54,229 nucleotides of DNA, from assembly GCA_938084835.1 (NCBI GenBank), contig CALKER010000019.1, positions 1-54,229 on the forward strand, given 5' to 3'. Shown piece by piece: positions 1 to 9,724 of this stretch. The position numbers and the translations under genes are program-made. Source of the DNA: an uncultured Thermoguttaceae bacterium (GTDB lineage Bacteria > Planctomycetota > Planctomycetia > Pirellulales > Thermoguttaceae). The notes under the pieces were generated by a model. The model was not told the DNA's origin. It worked only from the letters and a program-made list of their open reading frames with translations, and made no database searches. Numbering within the stretch: position 1 is the stretch's first letter; the number at the start of each line of letters is the position of its first letter.

Positions 1-2826
1 CAGCTGGAGGAGTTCGACGTCAAAGTAGGTGAGTCCGCCGAAAAGTGCCCGGGTGACCGAGCTGTCGGTGACTGTGTAGCTATCTCCCCGAGCCTGGGCG
101 TCATCCCGCAGGTTGAGAGTGTCGGCACCCGGGCCGCCCACGAAGGTAATGGGGTCAGCCAGGGCATCCAAATTCTTACCGGCGGCTGCCAGCCAGAGGG
201 TGTCATTACCCCCTCCACCTGAGACCACCCAGGCAACGGGGCCTGCGGCTAACGCGCCGCGTGTGAGTTCGATCTCGAAGGTATCGTCTCCACTAGCACC
301 GACCAATGCGTTTATCGGTGTGTTAAAATCATCGGCCAAACCAAGTACCTGGAACACGTTGATCCCGGGGGCCAAATTGATTGTGAGAGACCCGGAGGGG
401 GAGGTGAAATCAACCGATTCCGACATCGCAGAGTCGATACGCGTCAGGGTGCCAGAGATGCGCGTCAAAGTTCCGTTGGTTACTGCCGTCGTAAACGTGA
501 ATACGCGGTGGACTACGTCCAGATTGTCAGTAATCGGTTCGAGGTTAACATACTCGATACTGTACCCATCCACCTCCACTTGGCCGGCTCCGGACGTGTC
601 CAACCGGTGCACTGCCGACGTAGCGCTCCCCCCCTGGAGGGCCAATTCATCCTCATCATCACCTCCGTCGTAAACGATCCCCCCGACGGGCACGGGATTC
701 CCGTTAGACCAATCGACGATCAGCCGATCGTTTCCCGGCAACGCGTTGACAGTAATTTTCGTCACCAGTGCGTAGGGATAGCTGAAAGCAAGGACTCCGT
801 TTAGCCAGAACTCGAGGTTACTTCCGCTGGCATCCCGCGTGATGCGCAACTCATCGTCGGCTGAAGTACCGGTAAAGAAAATAGGCACCGGCGCGCCGGT
901 TTCCCGTAAAGCGCCAAGAGCTTCGACAAGTCCCCATCCGGTATCGAAGTCATAACCGGGCAGGTGCATGTCGATTGCCGATCTCTCCATGGCGGCATAG
1001 ATTTCGGTGGGACTTAATGCCGGGGCGGCCTGTCGCAAAAGGGCTGCCAAGGCAGCCGCGTGTGGTGCTGCTGCTGAAGTACCAAAGAAATTGGGAAACC
1101 CGTCTGCGTCATAATCCCAACCGAAGAAAGTGGTATTGACACCATCAGGTGCCACGATGTCCGGCGTTTGACGAATCACCGGCGCGGGCAGACGATTTCC
1201 GTTGGTGTCGAAGAGAATCGGAACACCTCCCGCTGAAGACCATGGCTCAACGAGAGGTGGATCCACACCATAAGCAGGTGTCAATTCATAAAGGGCTGCC
1301 CCAACTGCCGAGGCCCCCGCCGCGTTAGGGTGGCCATAAGCCGTGCCGCTTGCTGTATCCCATTCCAAAAAAGCAAAGTTCCCACCTGTAAATACTACCG
1401 TCTTAAGAAGCGGCGGCGGCGCAACGGGGCCAGCATAGTGCAACAACACAAGATTAAATTCGGTGTCGGGAATACTGTCAGCGTCGAAGTCGAACGAGCC
1501 GTCGTTATAAAACACGAAGAGCTCGAGAGGATCGCCGCCAATGTTCCAGTCAATACTCCAAGCCAGAATGTAATTTTCGGTTTTGTCGACGAGGGCAATA
1601 TCCATGTCCCGGGAGGCGCCGCCGCTCCCCGGAGCCCAAGTCCCGAAGGGATCTTCCCACTGGAATACGACAATGAAAAATTCACCGACGCCGAGAGAAA
1701 TCTTTTGCGCGATATCCACCCCAGGACCTGGGTCAAAATCATGGAGCTCCCATTGACGACCGCCTACCGAGACAAGGACGCCCGAAGGCGTGTACAAGCT
1801 TTCGTACGAGAAGCGGTTTTCGTTCCCCGCGGCGGAGAAGTAAGTCACACCTCCTGCTACGACCTGGTCCACGGCTTGAGCCACACCACCATCCATGAAC
1901 ATAGGTTCAGCAAAATAGATGACGTCATCCACAATTACGGTGCAGCCTGCATTAGCCAGATCGAGGATGCTCTGAGCAAAGGCGGCTTCCCCATACCAGG
2001 CAGAGGCAAAGGCCAGTGAAGCCCCGGGCGCAATGTCGTGAATAATCTGGAGCATGGCCCGGCCTTCATCCGAGCCACCTGGATAATCGGAAAGTACCTG
2101 AACAGGAGTCAAGTATCCATTGGGATTGCCAGGTCCCGGCAGGTCGCCACTTATGATGTCGTCGGTCGCGCCTCCAAGCGCGTCAAAGCTATCCGATAAC
2201 ACCCCAACCTTTTGGCCGCTACCATCTAAGCCAAACCACTGTCGCAGCAGGTCACTTCTCATGGCGACATCACCCTGCGACGTGGTGAGTCCCATGTGGC
2301 TCAGCGTAGCCGCACCCCGTGCGTACGCTAAGCTTTCCAACGATTCCAATTGGGGAACGACGCTAGCCGGCACCAGTGCGGAGACCATCCGCTGAAAATA
2401 TCCGGTGATCTGCGCCCCGAGTCCCACCAAGTCCTGCAGGAGAAGAGCCGGATCGCTTTGAGCCACCGCGTCGACAACAATCATATCGCCCACTTGCGCG
2501 GCGACAGGGTGGACACCCCTAAGAGCGTCAACGTTCCAGTCTCCCAGGGTTAATCGAGCAGCCGCGTGGAGGTTCCAGTCGAGCTTCGATTCCTTCGCAT
2601 TGAATTCTCCAAGGATACTGGAGGCCAGCTGCCATTGGAGCACGGAACTGCCCACGTCGAGCAATACCCGGCTCTCCAAGGGTTCGAGCTGAAGCCGACG
2701 TCCCCAAAGAAATGGCTGAGTCTGCCTTCCCAGCGTTTGCCCCAACCGGAGAGACTTATGGCGGCTGCCACGTTTAAGCCTTTCACTGCGGGAGCCCAAT
2801 TGAGGTTTATTCCGAACACGAGACAT
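1..2826 (-). CDS. Secreted subtilase-like (S8 family) peptidase, 3' end beyond the window
   Basis: The frame is open from an ATG at 2826 to base 1, giving 942 codons without a stop; the C-terminus lies outside. A GGAGG motif sits 8 nt before the ATG. A basic N-terminus leads into LEPLESRVLL (about residues 52-61), which resembles the planctomycetal LEPR-XLL sorting motif. The peptidase domain follows: the aspartate motif VGVLSDSFD (D212), then SDEGRAM (D253, E254) where subtilases normally carry HGT, then the serine motif FGTSAAAPHAA (S584). After about residue 640 the protein continues into Asp/Gly-rich segments (for example PGNDRL, GGDDEDEL) typical of large planctomycete surface proteins. 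The missing active-site His suggests either a Glu-based mechanism as in sedolisins or an atypical peptidase. Family assignment is good; substrate is unknown. Confidence 0.85.
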   Translation of the reverse strand, partial: MSRVRNKPQLGSRSERLKRGSRHKSLRLGQTLGRQTQPFLWGRRLQLEPLESRVLLDVGSSVLQWQLASSILGEFNAKESKLDWNLHAAARLTLGDWNVDALRGVHPVAAQVGDMIVVDAVAQSDPALLLQDLVGLGAQITGYFQRMVSALVPASVVPQLESLESLAYARGAATLSHMGLTTSQGDVAMRSDLLRQWFGLDGSGQKVGVLSDSFDALGGATDDIISGDLPGPGNPNGYLTPVQVLSDYPGGSDEGRAMLQIIHDIAPGASLAFASAWYGEAAFAQSILDLANAGCTVIVDDVIYFAEPMFMDGGVAQAVDQVVAGGVTYFSAAGNENRFSYESLYTPSGVLVSVGGRQWELHDFDPGPGVDIAQKISLGVGEFFIVVFQWEDPFGTWAPGSGGASRDMDIALVDKTENYILAWSIDWNIGGDPLELFVFYNDGSFDFDADSIPDTEFNLVLLHYAGPVAPPPLLKTVVFTGGNFAFLEWDTASGTAYGHPNAAGASAVGAALYELTPAYGVDPPLVEPWSSAGGVPILFDTNGNRLPAPVIRQTPDIVAPDGVNTTFFGWDYDADGFPNFFGTSAAAPHAAALAALLRQAAPALSPTEIYAAMERSAIDMHLPGYDFDTGWGLVEALGALRETGAPVPIFFTGTSADDELRITRDASGSNLEFWLNGVLAFSYPYALVTKITVNALPGNDRLIVDWSNGNPVPVGGIVYDGGDDEDELALQGGSATSAVHRLDTSGAGQVEVDGYSIEYVNLEPITDNLDVVHRVFTFTTAVTNGTLTRISGTLTRIDSAMSESVDFTSPSGSLTINLAPGINVFQVLGLADDFNTPINALVGASGDDTFEIELTRGALAAGPVAWVVSGGGGNDTLWLAAAGKNLDALADPITFVGGPGADTLNLRDDAQARGDSYTVTDSSVTRALFGGLTYFDVELLQL

Positions 2827-3664
2827 GACTAGGACCTCCGGCAGCATTTAAAAGATGGGAAGAAGGCGCAGCTATCTTCAGATGCAAGGATTGCGCTTGT
2901 TCGATCGTCTGCAACCAAATTGACGGATTTAACTACTGTGCCATTTTTATCAGAGGAGAGTCTCGCGTCAACTGTTTGGTTCACGAAGGTTGTCCAAGAT
3001 TAGGAGAAAGGAGAAGCTGGTAGGAAAAACGAAAATGTTAACAACTTCGCCTTACATGTGTGCTGTTCGGCGCAGTTTCAGTAAAATCTTGTGGATCAAT
3101 CGGCATCGCAGGATTTCCGGAAGCTAATGCATTGTCGGCGCGGATGTTTCGGGGAGTGTCTCCGCAGAGTGGTCGGGGGCTGCTAGGTGTGATCGGCGGC
3201 TCTGCCGCTCCAGTTACCACGTCCGTCCGACGCGAAGACCGTGAGTCATCAAGGCCTTACGTTGGCCCCTAGAGGGTTGGTCTCTAAAATTTCCTGAGAT
3301 TTGTTCCCTTGACGATCGGTGCGGAAATCGGTCTTAGAGACTGTTACCCTGTTACCGCACGAACCGGCAATTTAGGGCTCATTGATTTGCGGACTTTTGG
3401 ATGCGTGATTCGAGTGACACTCGGGGGTGAGCCTTACAGGTGACGAGAGCTTGGATGGAGGCAAAAAGCCCCACGGAAGGAGAAATTCTGGGTATGAGCA
3501 AATCCGGCCATACATGGCAGAAACTCCGTGGGCTCGTAAAAGGTCCTGTGATTGACCGGCCATAAGCTTCCTTTGCGACGTGTTTGCTTTTCTAGATTGA
3601 GGTGGAGCTTCCGGGCTTTCGGGTAGGTGGGCACGGGGTGATTAGAGCTTTAAGGATGTAAGCT
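2827..3664. other. Gene-free divergent intergenic region
   Basis: About 840 bp between two divergently transcribed genes with no convincing coding frame. It holds an 8-bp inverted repeat, GTCTCTAA (3280-3287) and TTAGAGAC (3334-3341), 46 nt apart, immediately followed by a short direct repeat TGTTACC (3342-3348 and 3350-3356). No TPP riboswitch core could be recognised before the downstream thiamine gene. Confidence 0.5.
2944..2971 (-). promoter_or_regulatory. Candidate sigma-70-like promoter of the S8 peptidase gene
   Basis: Read on the minus strand, TTGACG (2971-2966) and TAAAAA (2949-2944) are separated by 16 nt, about 120 nt upstream of the start codon. This is a match by eye only; planctomycete promoters are poorly conserved. 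Confidence 0.3.
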
Positions 3665-4741
3665 GTGCGAACATGCGATACGGCAATCATTCGGGCGCTT
3701 GATGCTAACGCCAATCGTGGCCGAGAGGGGCTACGGGTGCTGGAGGATATCGCCCGATTCGTGTTGAACGATGTGTTCCTCGCCGACATGGCGAAGGGCC
3801 TTCGGCACCGGTTAGAAGAAATTTTGGGGGCAATTCCCTCCCATCAGCGCCTCGCCAGTCGTAACACGTTAGGTGATGTGGGCACATCGCTATCCACAGA
3901 GCAAGAAAATCGCCGGCCCGATGTGGTAACCCTGACAGTGGCTAACAGCCGGAGGGTCGAAGAGGCACTTCGATCCCTGGAGGAATTTTCTAAGGTCATC
4001 GGCGCTACGGCCAGTGTGCAGTTGAAAGATCTTCGTTATCAGGCGTACACTTTGGAGAAATCGCTTGTCAATGCCTTTATTTCCAGAAGTCGGCTTGAGA
4101 GTGTGCGCCTGTATGTGTTGATCGGTGCTGGGGAAAGCGAGCAAGGATTTTGTGCTTTTGCTCGGGCACTTGTCGATGCCGGTGTTGACGCTCTCCAATT
4201 GCGGGTAAAAGGGGTCTCAGATCGACTGTTTCTCAATCGCGCCAAGCTTCTGCGCAAGCTCACGACGGGAACAAAAACCTTGTGCCTGATCAACGACCGA
4301 GCCGATATTGCGGCAGTTGTGGATGCCGATGGGGTACACCTGGGGCAGGAAGATCTTCCGGCGGAAGAAGCACGGCGGCTCCTCGGCCCGGAGAAGTTAA
4401 TCGGAATCTCCACCCACGATTTGTCGCAGGCAGAGCAGGCCGTGGTGGCCGGCGCCAATTACATTGGCGTCGGCCCAGTCTTTCCTACTAAGACAAAGCA
4501 TTTTGATTTCTTTCCTGGGTTAGACTTCGCCCGAGAAGTTGCCGCCCGACTATCGATCCCAGCTTTTGCCATTGGAGGGATCACTCTTCAAAACCTCCCT
4601 GCGGTGCTGGCTACCGGAATAAGCCGCGTGGCGGTGAGCTCAGCTGTGGCAGAGGCCCAAGATCCGGTTGCCGCAGTGCGGCAGTTTCGCGCCATGTTGG
4701 ATAGCTCCGCGCAGCATTCTTCTCCAAGCATGTCCGGGTGA
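3665..4741 (+). CDS. thiE: ThiD2-ThiE fusion: HMP-phosphate kinase domain plus thiamine-phosphate synthase
   Basis: This 358-residue protein couples HMP pyrophosphate with thiazole phosphate to make thiamine phosphate. Residues about 1-140 match the ThiD2-type N-terminal domain (motifs IRALDANANRGREGLRVLED and SRRVEEALRSLEEFSK), a family reported to act as an HMP-phosphate kinase and often fused to ThiE. Residues about 145-350 are the ThiE TIM barrel, with LINDRADIA, DGVHLGQEDLP, GPVFPTKTK and the phosphate-binding loop AIGGI. The start is GTG at 3665, chosen because AAGGA lies 8 nt upstream and the ThiD2 domain begins at once. It is monocistronic. The ThiE assignment is firm; kinase activity of the N-domain rests on family knowledge. 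Confidence 0.92.
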   Translation: MRTCDTAIIRALDANANRGREGLRVLEDIARFVLNDVFLADMAKGLRHRLEEILGAIPSHQRLASRNTLGDVGTSLSTEQENRRPDVVTLTVANSRRVEEALRSLEEFSKVIGATASVQLKDLRYQAYTLEKSLVNAFISRSRLESVRLYVLIGAGESEQGFCAFARALVDAGVDALQLRVKGVSDRLFLNRAKLLRKLTTGTKTLCLINDRADIAAVVDADGVHLGQEDLPAEEARRLLGPEKLIGISTHDLSQAEQAVVAGANYIGVGPVFPTKTKHFDFFPGLDFAREVAARLSIPAFAIGGITLQNLPAVLATGISRVAVSSAVAEAQDPVAAVRQFRAMLDSSAQHSSPSMSG

Positions 4742-5542
4742 TCCAAAGGGGGAGCTTAAAAGACTGGGGCAACTCTACTCACCCTTGTCTTCGAGTGTCC
4801 GCAAAAATCGTAAAAATTTCGACTTAGGACAACGAAGAACCGATGACTGCCGGTGCAGGGTGTGCGAGCTAGGGGCTGGGAGAGAATCGCCTGTTTCTCA
4901 GCTTTGGCAAGCCGGGGCGACTGTCTCAAACAAGTTGTTCCTTTAATGATCTTCTCGGATTGCATTAAATCGGAGGGTGATCTTTGGCGGGATCTTGGGG
5001 TGGCTTTGTCGAGAATAAAGGCCGGAGAGCCCAGCTTAAATGGCCCGATAGCCTCAGTCGGATGGCTTTTTAAGCTGTTTCGTTTTGGCTATATGATTAG
5101 GAAGGCTTTTTGAGAAGGCTTTAGGTGGGGGCGCACAAGCTAGGAGTGGTCAGCCCGGATTTTCCTTGCAGTAGGTTTTTTGCCGACCGAAAGTCCCATA
5201 TAATTGGCACGTAATGGCTAAGCGACAAATTTACTGTCTCAAAGGCGTGCTTACTGCATGCGGCACCCGACAAATTTGAGCACCTGTGGTCCGGTCGCAT
5301 TACGCCGGGTCCAAGCAAAACGATATGCTCGGGGGATCCTAGTTTGGCGGAATAACGAAATACGACCAAATGGGTCGTCTTTTGCTGAGTCCCTTATGTG
5401 TTTGCCGTTAACGGTGGGGGGCCTTGCTTAGATCGATTCAGTCCGAGAAAATATTGATTAAACCAGAATTGATTTGGTATTTTTTGGGCTCCACTTCTAT
5501 TTGCACGCAAATTTCCGGCTTTAGTTGCCGGGGAGGCGTTGT
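4742..5542. other. Gene-free region between the thiE fusion and tRNA-Cys
   Basis: About 800 bp without a believable reading frame; short open frames here have no recognisable domain or good ribosome-binding site. A duplicated AAGGCTTT occurs near 5100-5122. The only functional-looking element is the promoter-like pair at 5454-5483. Confidence 0.5.
5454..5483 (+). promoter_or_regulatory. Candidate promoter for tRNA-Cys
   Basis: TTGATT (5454-5459) and TATTTT (5478-5483) are spaced 18 nt, with the second box about 60 nt upstream of the mature tRNA 5' end. Each box matches four of six consensus positions. Confidence 0.35.
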
Positions 5543-5615
5543 GGCGCCGTAGCCAAGCGGCTAAGGCAGCGGATTGCAAATCCGCCATTCGCCGGTTCGA
5601 ATCCGGCCGGCGCCT
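5543..5615 (+). tRNA. tRNA-Cys (anticodon GCA)
   Basis: A complete cloverleaf: the acceptor stem GGCGCCG (5543-5549) pairs perfectly with CGGCGCC (5608-5614) and is followed by discriminator U, as expected for tRNA-Cys. The anticodon arm GCGGATTGCAAATCCGC carries GCA, and the T arm contains GGTTCGAATCC. The CCA tail is not encoded; the genome continues CTA. Confidence 0.96.
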
Positions 5616-6466
5616 CTACGTGAAATCGCGAACTCGGCTTTTCTTTCGCTTAGCGGCCGCTTCGCATACCTACCGAAAGACGGACAAAGTCACCGAATTT
5701 CTCACTTACAGTGTTTTTCTTTTTTTCCTCGTACCAGACGCCGGACTCGCATTCAGGCCCCTCTTAGGACGCACAACGTTTCTTGCCCTCGGGGGGGAGC
5801 TCCAAAGAGCTTTGGGCAGGATGCGTCTTGGAGTCCATCCATCAAAGGGTAGCAGGGCTTGTACTCCTCTCGGACGTTGTGTTTCCCCTTAGGAAGGGTT
5901 GGCACGGGAAGGCAAGATGACTTTTTCTGCGGAGTCAGTTCAGTATCAGGTGATTGTTGATCTCCCAAGTTGAAACCTTTTTTTTCCAGATTTGTCAGCT
6001 CCTCAAAATGCTGAGAATCTTGCAGCGCCGTTTGCATCTGGAGGTCAAAGGTCGCGGGCCGCTTTTGCCTTTTTAAAATCTCATGTGTCCTTCCATAAAG
6101 GCTGGTCCTGACTTTCCCGTGCTCTCGCAGTTTTTTGAGAATTGCTTGGCACGAAACGGTAGGTGTGAGGAAGGCCGTCCGCTGTAGGGGTGGGCTATTT
6201 CCGAGCTAAGACCGTGTACGAGTGAGCGTCCTGAAAAGCCGGCAATGGATGCATGCTCGGGTGTACAGTCAACACAGTTCCATTGTATCCACCGGGATTT
6301 TCCTGTGGCAGTGATCGATCTTTTTGCCACGGGACAAGGGCTTTTCCCAGTGCTGTGTTCCACGGTGTTAGGACGCTGGATGTCCGAAATACCGGCCGTA
6401 GGCAAAAACGGCTGTGGGATAGATGAAACCACTCTCATTGGGAGAAATCATTTCTGGAAGCCAAGC
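5616..6466. other. Gene-free region downstream of tRNA-Cys and the sulfatase gene
   Basis: About 850 bp in which no reading frame shows a domain or credible initiation signal. It is the shared downstream side of tRNA-Cys (plus strand) and the sulfatase gene (minus strand). No clear hairpin with a T-run was found. Confidence 0.45.
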
Positions 6467-8206
6467 TCAGCCTACTTCCCCCTCCTCTTGCGCCTGGCGT
6501 GCAAAGGGAAAAAGGTTGTTGACGGCTTGCCAACTCGCAGCCGTAATGCGCAGTTCGCCTGCGGAGGGGAGAAGGGGCGCAAAAGAGGTTTTTGCCTCTG
6601 GGGCCGGCTCAGGAGCTCCTTTTGCCGTTGGCTTGGGTTTCGGTGTTTGCGCCCGGGGTAGGACGTCGTTCATCAGGCGGCGCCACTGTTGCATCCGCTC
6701 GATCTCCTCGAGGGAGGCATTTTGGGGCTGAAAGGAGGAGGGATCTATGTCGATGTACAGCGCCCGGTGCAGCGCCGGATCAAAGTTTGGGTTAGGCTGG
6801 TTTTCTTGAGCGCCGATGGTTTGCCGCCATTGTTCAAGGGCCTGGCGTAGCCGATGGGCCAACTCCGGCATCTTGTCGGCCAGGTTCTGCGTTTCGCTTG
6901 GATCTTGATCCAGGTTATAGAGTTCCAGTTGGCCAGTTTCATATTGTTGGATGAGTTTCCAGGGGCCTAGGCGTACTGCGCCGGTGGGCCTGCCGCCCTG
7001 GTTGGTATAATGCGGCATATGCCAGAAAAGGAGTCGGCCGGTTAGCGCGGAATCGCCAACACCCGGCGCCGGGGCCATTTGCCCCGAACAAGCCGGCTGG
7101 GAAGGGTGACTCGGTCCAGCAGAAACATCGCCTTCCCTCGGGCAAAGTAGCTGGGCCATACTTTGGCCGTCTAGGTCCTTTGGTATGGGCAGCCCCAATA
7201 GTTCCAAAAGCGTGGGCACCCAATCGGTATGGATCATTGGTTCATGGATCACTTTGTCAGCGGGCATTCGGCCAGGCCATCGAACAATTAGTGGGACCCG
7301 AAGCCCCCCTTCATACAGGAAACCTTTGCCAGCCCGATAGGGGCCGTTGTGAGTGATAAGCCGGTGCGGCCCTTCGGGCACATGCAAACCACCATTATCC
7401 GACGTGAAAGTCACGATGGTACGCTCGGCCAGTCCAAGCTGATCCAATGTTTCTAGCAGTCGGCCAACTGCATCGTCCAAGGTTTCGATCAGGGCGGCAT
7501 AGACTGGCTCGAAGGCCTTCGCGTTCTTTTCGATTAGGGCTTGTCGGGCGGTGTAAGGAATGTGGGGAGAATAATGGGCGAGATAAAGAAAAAAGGGGCG
7601 GTGTCGGTTGGCGTGAATGAATTGCTCGGCAGCGGCTGTGAGATCATATTCCCCTTTTCCGCCCTCGGTTTCTGAAGGAACGGTATTCGCTTTGCCGGGA
7701 TAAACGAAATCGAACCCTTGCTCGGCTGGACCGAATCCTTGGCCGCCCAGGTGCCATTTGCCAATGTAGGCCGTGGCGTAGCCGACCTGTTTGAGCCGCT
7801 CGGCCAAGGTGATCTCTTCCCGCGCAAGTTGCATGACGATTTTTGGATGGAGGAGCTTTTGCGAGGGTGCATCTGGCCGACCGGGTAGAAAGGTCGTCAG
7901 GTGCAATCGGGCGGGGTCTTTGCCGGTCAGTATGGCCGCCCGGCTGGGTGAACAAACCGCTGAGGCCGCATAGGCGCAAGTAAAACGCACCCCTTGCGAA
8001 GCCAACCGGTCCAAGTGCGGTGTGTGATGCTCCGACCGGCCATAGCAGGCCAGATCATACACACCCAAATCATCGGCCAGGATAAATACAATATTCGGGG
8101 GATCGGCCGATTGGGGAGGTTCGGTTGCTGCCCCACCCACCGCACTTCGCACGCCCAACACTGCGAAGACAAAACCTACCGCCCAAATGTTCTGCACTCG
8201 GTGCAT
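6467..8206 (-). CDS. Secreted sulfatase (formylglycine-dependent, arylsulfatase type)
   Basis: It hydrolyses sulfate esters, probably on a polysaccharide in the periplasm or outside. The ATG at 8206 is preferred: it begins a signal peptide (MHRVQNIWAVGFVFAVLGV) and gives 579 residues. The frame stays open to a GTG/ATG region at 8365, but that adds 53 residues unlike a leader. The N-terminal metal motif is NIVFILADDLG (D45, D46). The modification motif CSPSR at 85-89 carries the Cys converted to formylglycine by a sulfatase-maturing enzyme. GKWHLGG, FTSDNGG and the C-terminal ELYNLDQDPSETQNLA stretch are typical of the family. The last 60 residues are Pro/Lys/Ala-rich. It is divergent from the broken oxidoreductase gene at 8391. 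Confidence 0.93.
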   Translation of the reverse strand: MHRVQNIWAVGFVFAVLGVRSAVGGAATEPPQSADPPNIVFILADDLGVYDLACYGRSEHHTPHLDRLASQGVRFTCAYAASAVCSPSRAAILTGKDPARLHLTTFLPGRPDAPSQKLLHPKIVMQLAREEITLAERLKQVGYATAYIGKWHLGGQGFGPAEQGFDFVYPGKANTVPSETEGGKGEYDLTAAAEQFIHANRHRPFFLYLAHYSPHIPYTARQALIEKNAKAFEPVYAALIETLDDAVGRLLETLDQLGLAERTIVTFTSDNGGLHVPEGPHRLITHNGPYRAGKGFLYEGGLRVPLIVRWPGRMPADKVIHEPMIHTDWVPTLLELLGLPIPKDLDGQSMAQLLCPREGDVSAGPSHPSQPACSGQMAPAPGVGDSALTGRLLFWHMPHYTNQGGRPTGAVRLGPWKLIQQYETGQLELYNLDQDPSETQNLADKMPELAHRLRQALEQWRQTIGAQENQPNPNFDPALHRALYIDIDPSSFQPQNASLEEIERMQQWRRLMNDVLPRAQTPKPKPTAKGAPEPAPEAKTSFAPLLPSAGELRITAASWQAVNNLFPFARQAQEEGEVG

Positions 8207-8390
8207 GAGCGGAACGTCCTCCCTACGAAGCGAACTGTCCCTTGTACGACAAATTGTTTCCCGACCTTTGCTCCATGATAGTGAGGCCACGACAATGCCT
8301 AATGGTATCAGATCGACGCCAGAACTTGGAAGTGTATGCGAGAGAAAACGTAGGCCGACTGACAAATAGTTAAACCTTAAGAGGCTCCTC

Positions 8391-9724
8391 GTGCAACAAG
8401 TCAGTAATAAAAAGTCTGAAAATTCCCAGAGGGCTCGGCAAAGCCGACGACGGTACCTGCAGGTTTACACCGCGTTAGCGGCTGCCAATATAGCAACGCG
8501 GCGCAGATTACCTTTGGAGCGAACGTTTCACGCTAGGGGAAGTGAGATTTTAAAGCTTGGCTTGGTGGGCTGCGGTGATGGGGGAACGGGGGCAGCTGCC
8601 GATGCCCTTCGGGGGGATCCCCACACGAAACTGGTCGCTATGGGTGATCTGTTTTGGGATCGGCTTGAGCCAAGTCGTCGAAATCTCCGAGCTCTCTTCG
8701 GCGATCGGGTGGATGTACCGGAGGAGAGGGCCTTTTTGGGCTTGGACGCCTATCGGCATGTGATCGAATGTTCCGATGTGGTTCTGCTGGCCCTCCCCAC
8801 GTTTTTTCATCCACATTATTTGAAGGCGGCTATAGAAGCTGGCAGACATGTTTTCTGCGAAAAAATTCATGCGGTGGATGCTCCCGGAGTGCAGATGGTG
8901 TTGGAGGCGGCGGAACTGGCCCGAAAAAAAGGTCTTTCCGTTGTTTCCGGCTTGGCCTGGCGATATGATACAGGTGTTCAGAAAACGATGAAGCGCATCC
9001 ACGACGGTGCCATTGGCCAAATCGTAGCCATGGAAGAAATCTGCAACACCGGGTTCTTGCGCTCTGTGCCAAGATGGCCGGAGTGGACCGAAATGGAATA
9101 TCAGTTGCGGGATCGGTACAACTTTTTCTGGCTGGCCTGCGATCTGCCAGGATTAAATATGGTGCATAACTTGGACAAGGCGGACTGGGCCATGCATGAT
9201 GAGCCGCCGTTACACTGCTGGGGCATGGCCGGACGGCAGACCCGCATCGGCCCCCAGTACGGTGACGCCTGGGACCACTTTGCCGCTGTGTTTGAATATG
9301 CCAGCGGCGTAAAACTTTTCGGCTTTTGTCGGCAACAGGATGGGACCGTTACCGAAATCTCCGACCGGTTCTATGGCACGGCGGGCCGATGTGACCTCTT
9401 ACGCTATCGCATCGAAGGGAAGATTAAGTGGCAATACGATGGACCCCCTGCAATCGCTTTGAACGAGAACAAGCCGCCCTTCTCTAATCGATTCGTACCG
9501 GTCAGCTCATTAACAACGGCCTTTACATGGCCTGGAGTAGCCTGATGGCTATCATGATGACCCGGGCGGGTTATACGGGGCAGGTAATTACGTGGGAACA
9601 GGCCATGGCCTCGAATCGAGTCTTGGCTCCAAAGCGTTTAGCACCGGACGCCGATCCGCCCACCAAACCGGATTCTCAAGGTAATTATCCGATGCCCATT
9701 CCGGGGATTACCCGGTTTGAGTGA
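8391..9724 (+). pseudogene. Gfo/Idh/MocA-family oxidoreductase, disrupted by a frameshift and a stop
   Basis: The GTG start at 8391 has AGAGG 6 nt upstream. The N-terminus has a Tat-like SRRRYLQV leader and then the Rossmann motif GLVGCGDGG. The first frame stays homologous to about 9443 and then ends in unrelated sequence at 9545. One base added to the run of five C at 9444-9448 restores the family C-terminus: NRFEREQAALL, a TAA at 9485-9487, then SIRTGQLINNGLYMAWSSL and so on to 9724. So at least two lesions are present. The usual EKP motif reads EKI (CEKIHAVDAPG), and the leader's hydrophobic core is interrupted by arginines, both fitting loss of constraint. If the lesions were sequencing errors, this would be a normal secreted planctomycete dehydrogenase of about 440 residues. 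Confidence 0.85.

Noticed and set aside
113..2019. Long plus-strand open frames (186 and 229 codons) at the left end
   Set aside because: They lie antisense to the continuous S8 peptidase frame, which has clear family motifs; the plus frames have none.
3400..3664. Possible TPP riboswitch upstream of the thiE fusion (ACTCGGGGGTGAGCC)
   Set aside because: The CTGAGA and AACCTGATCTGG core elements are absent.
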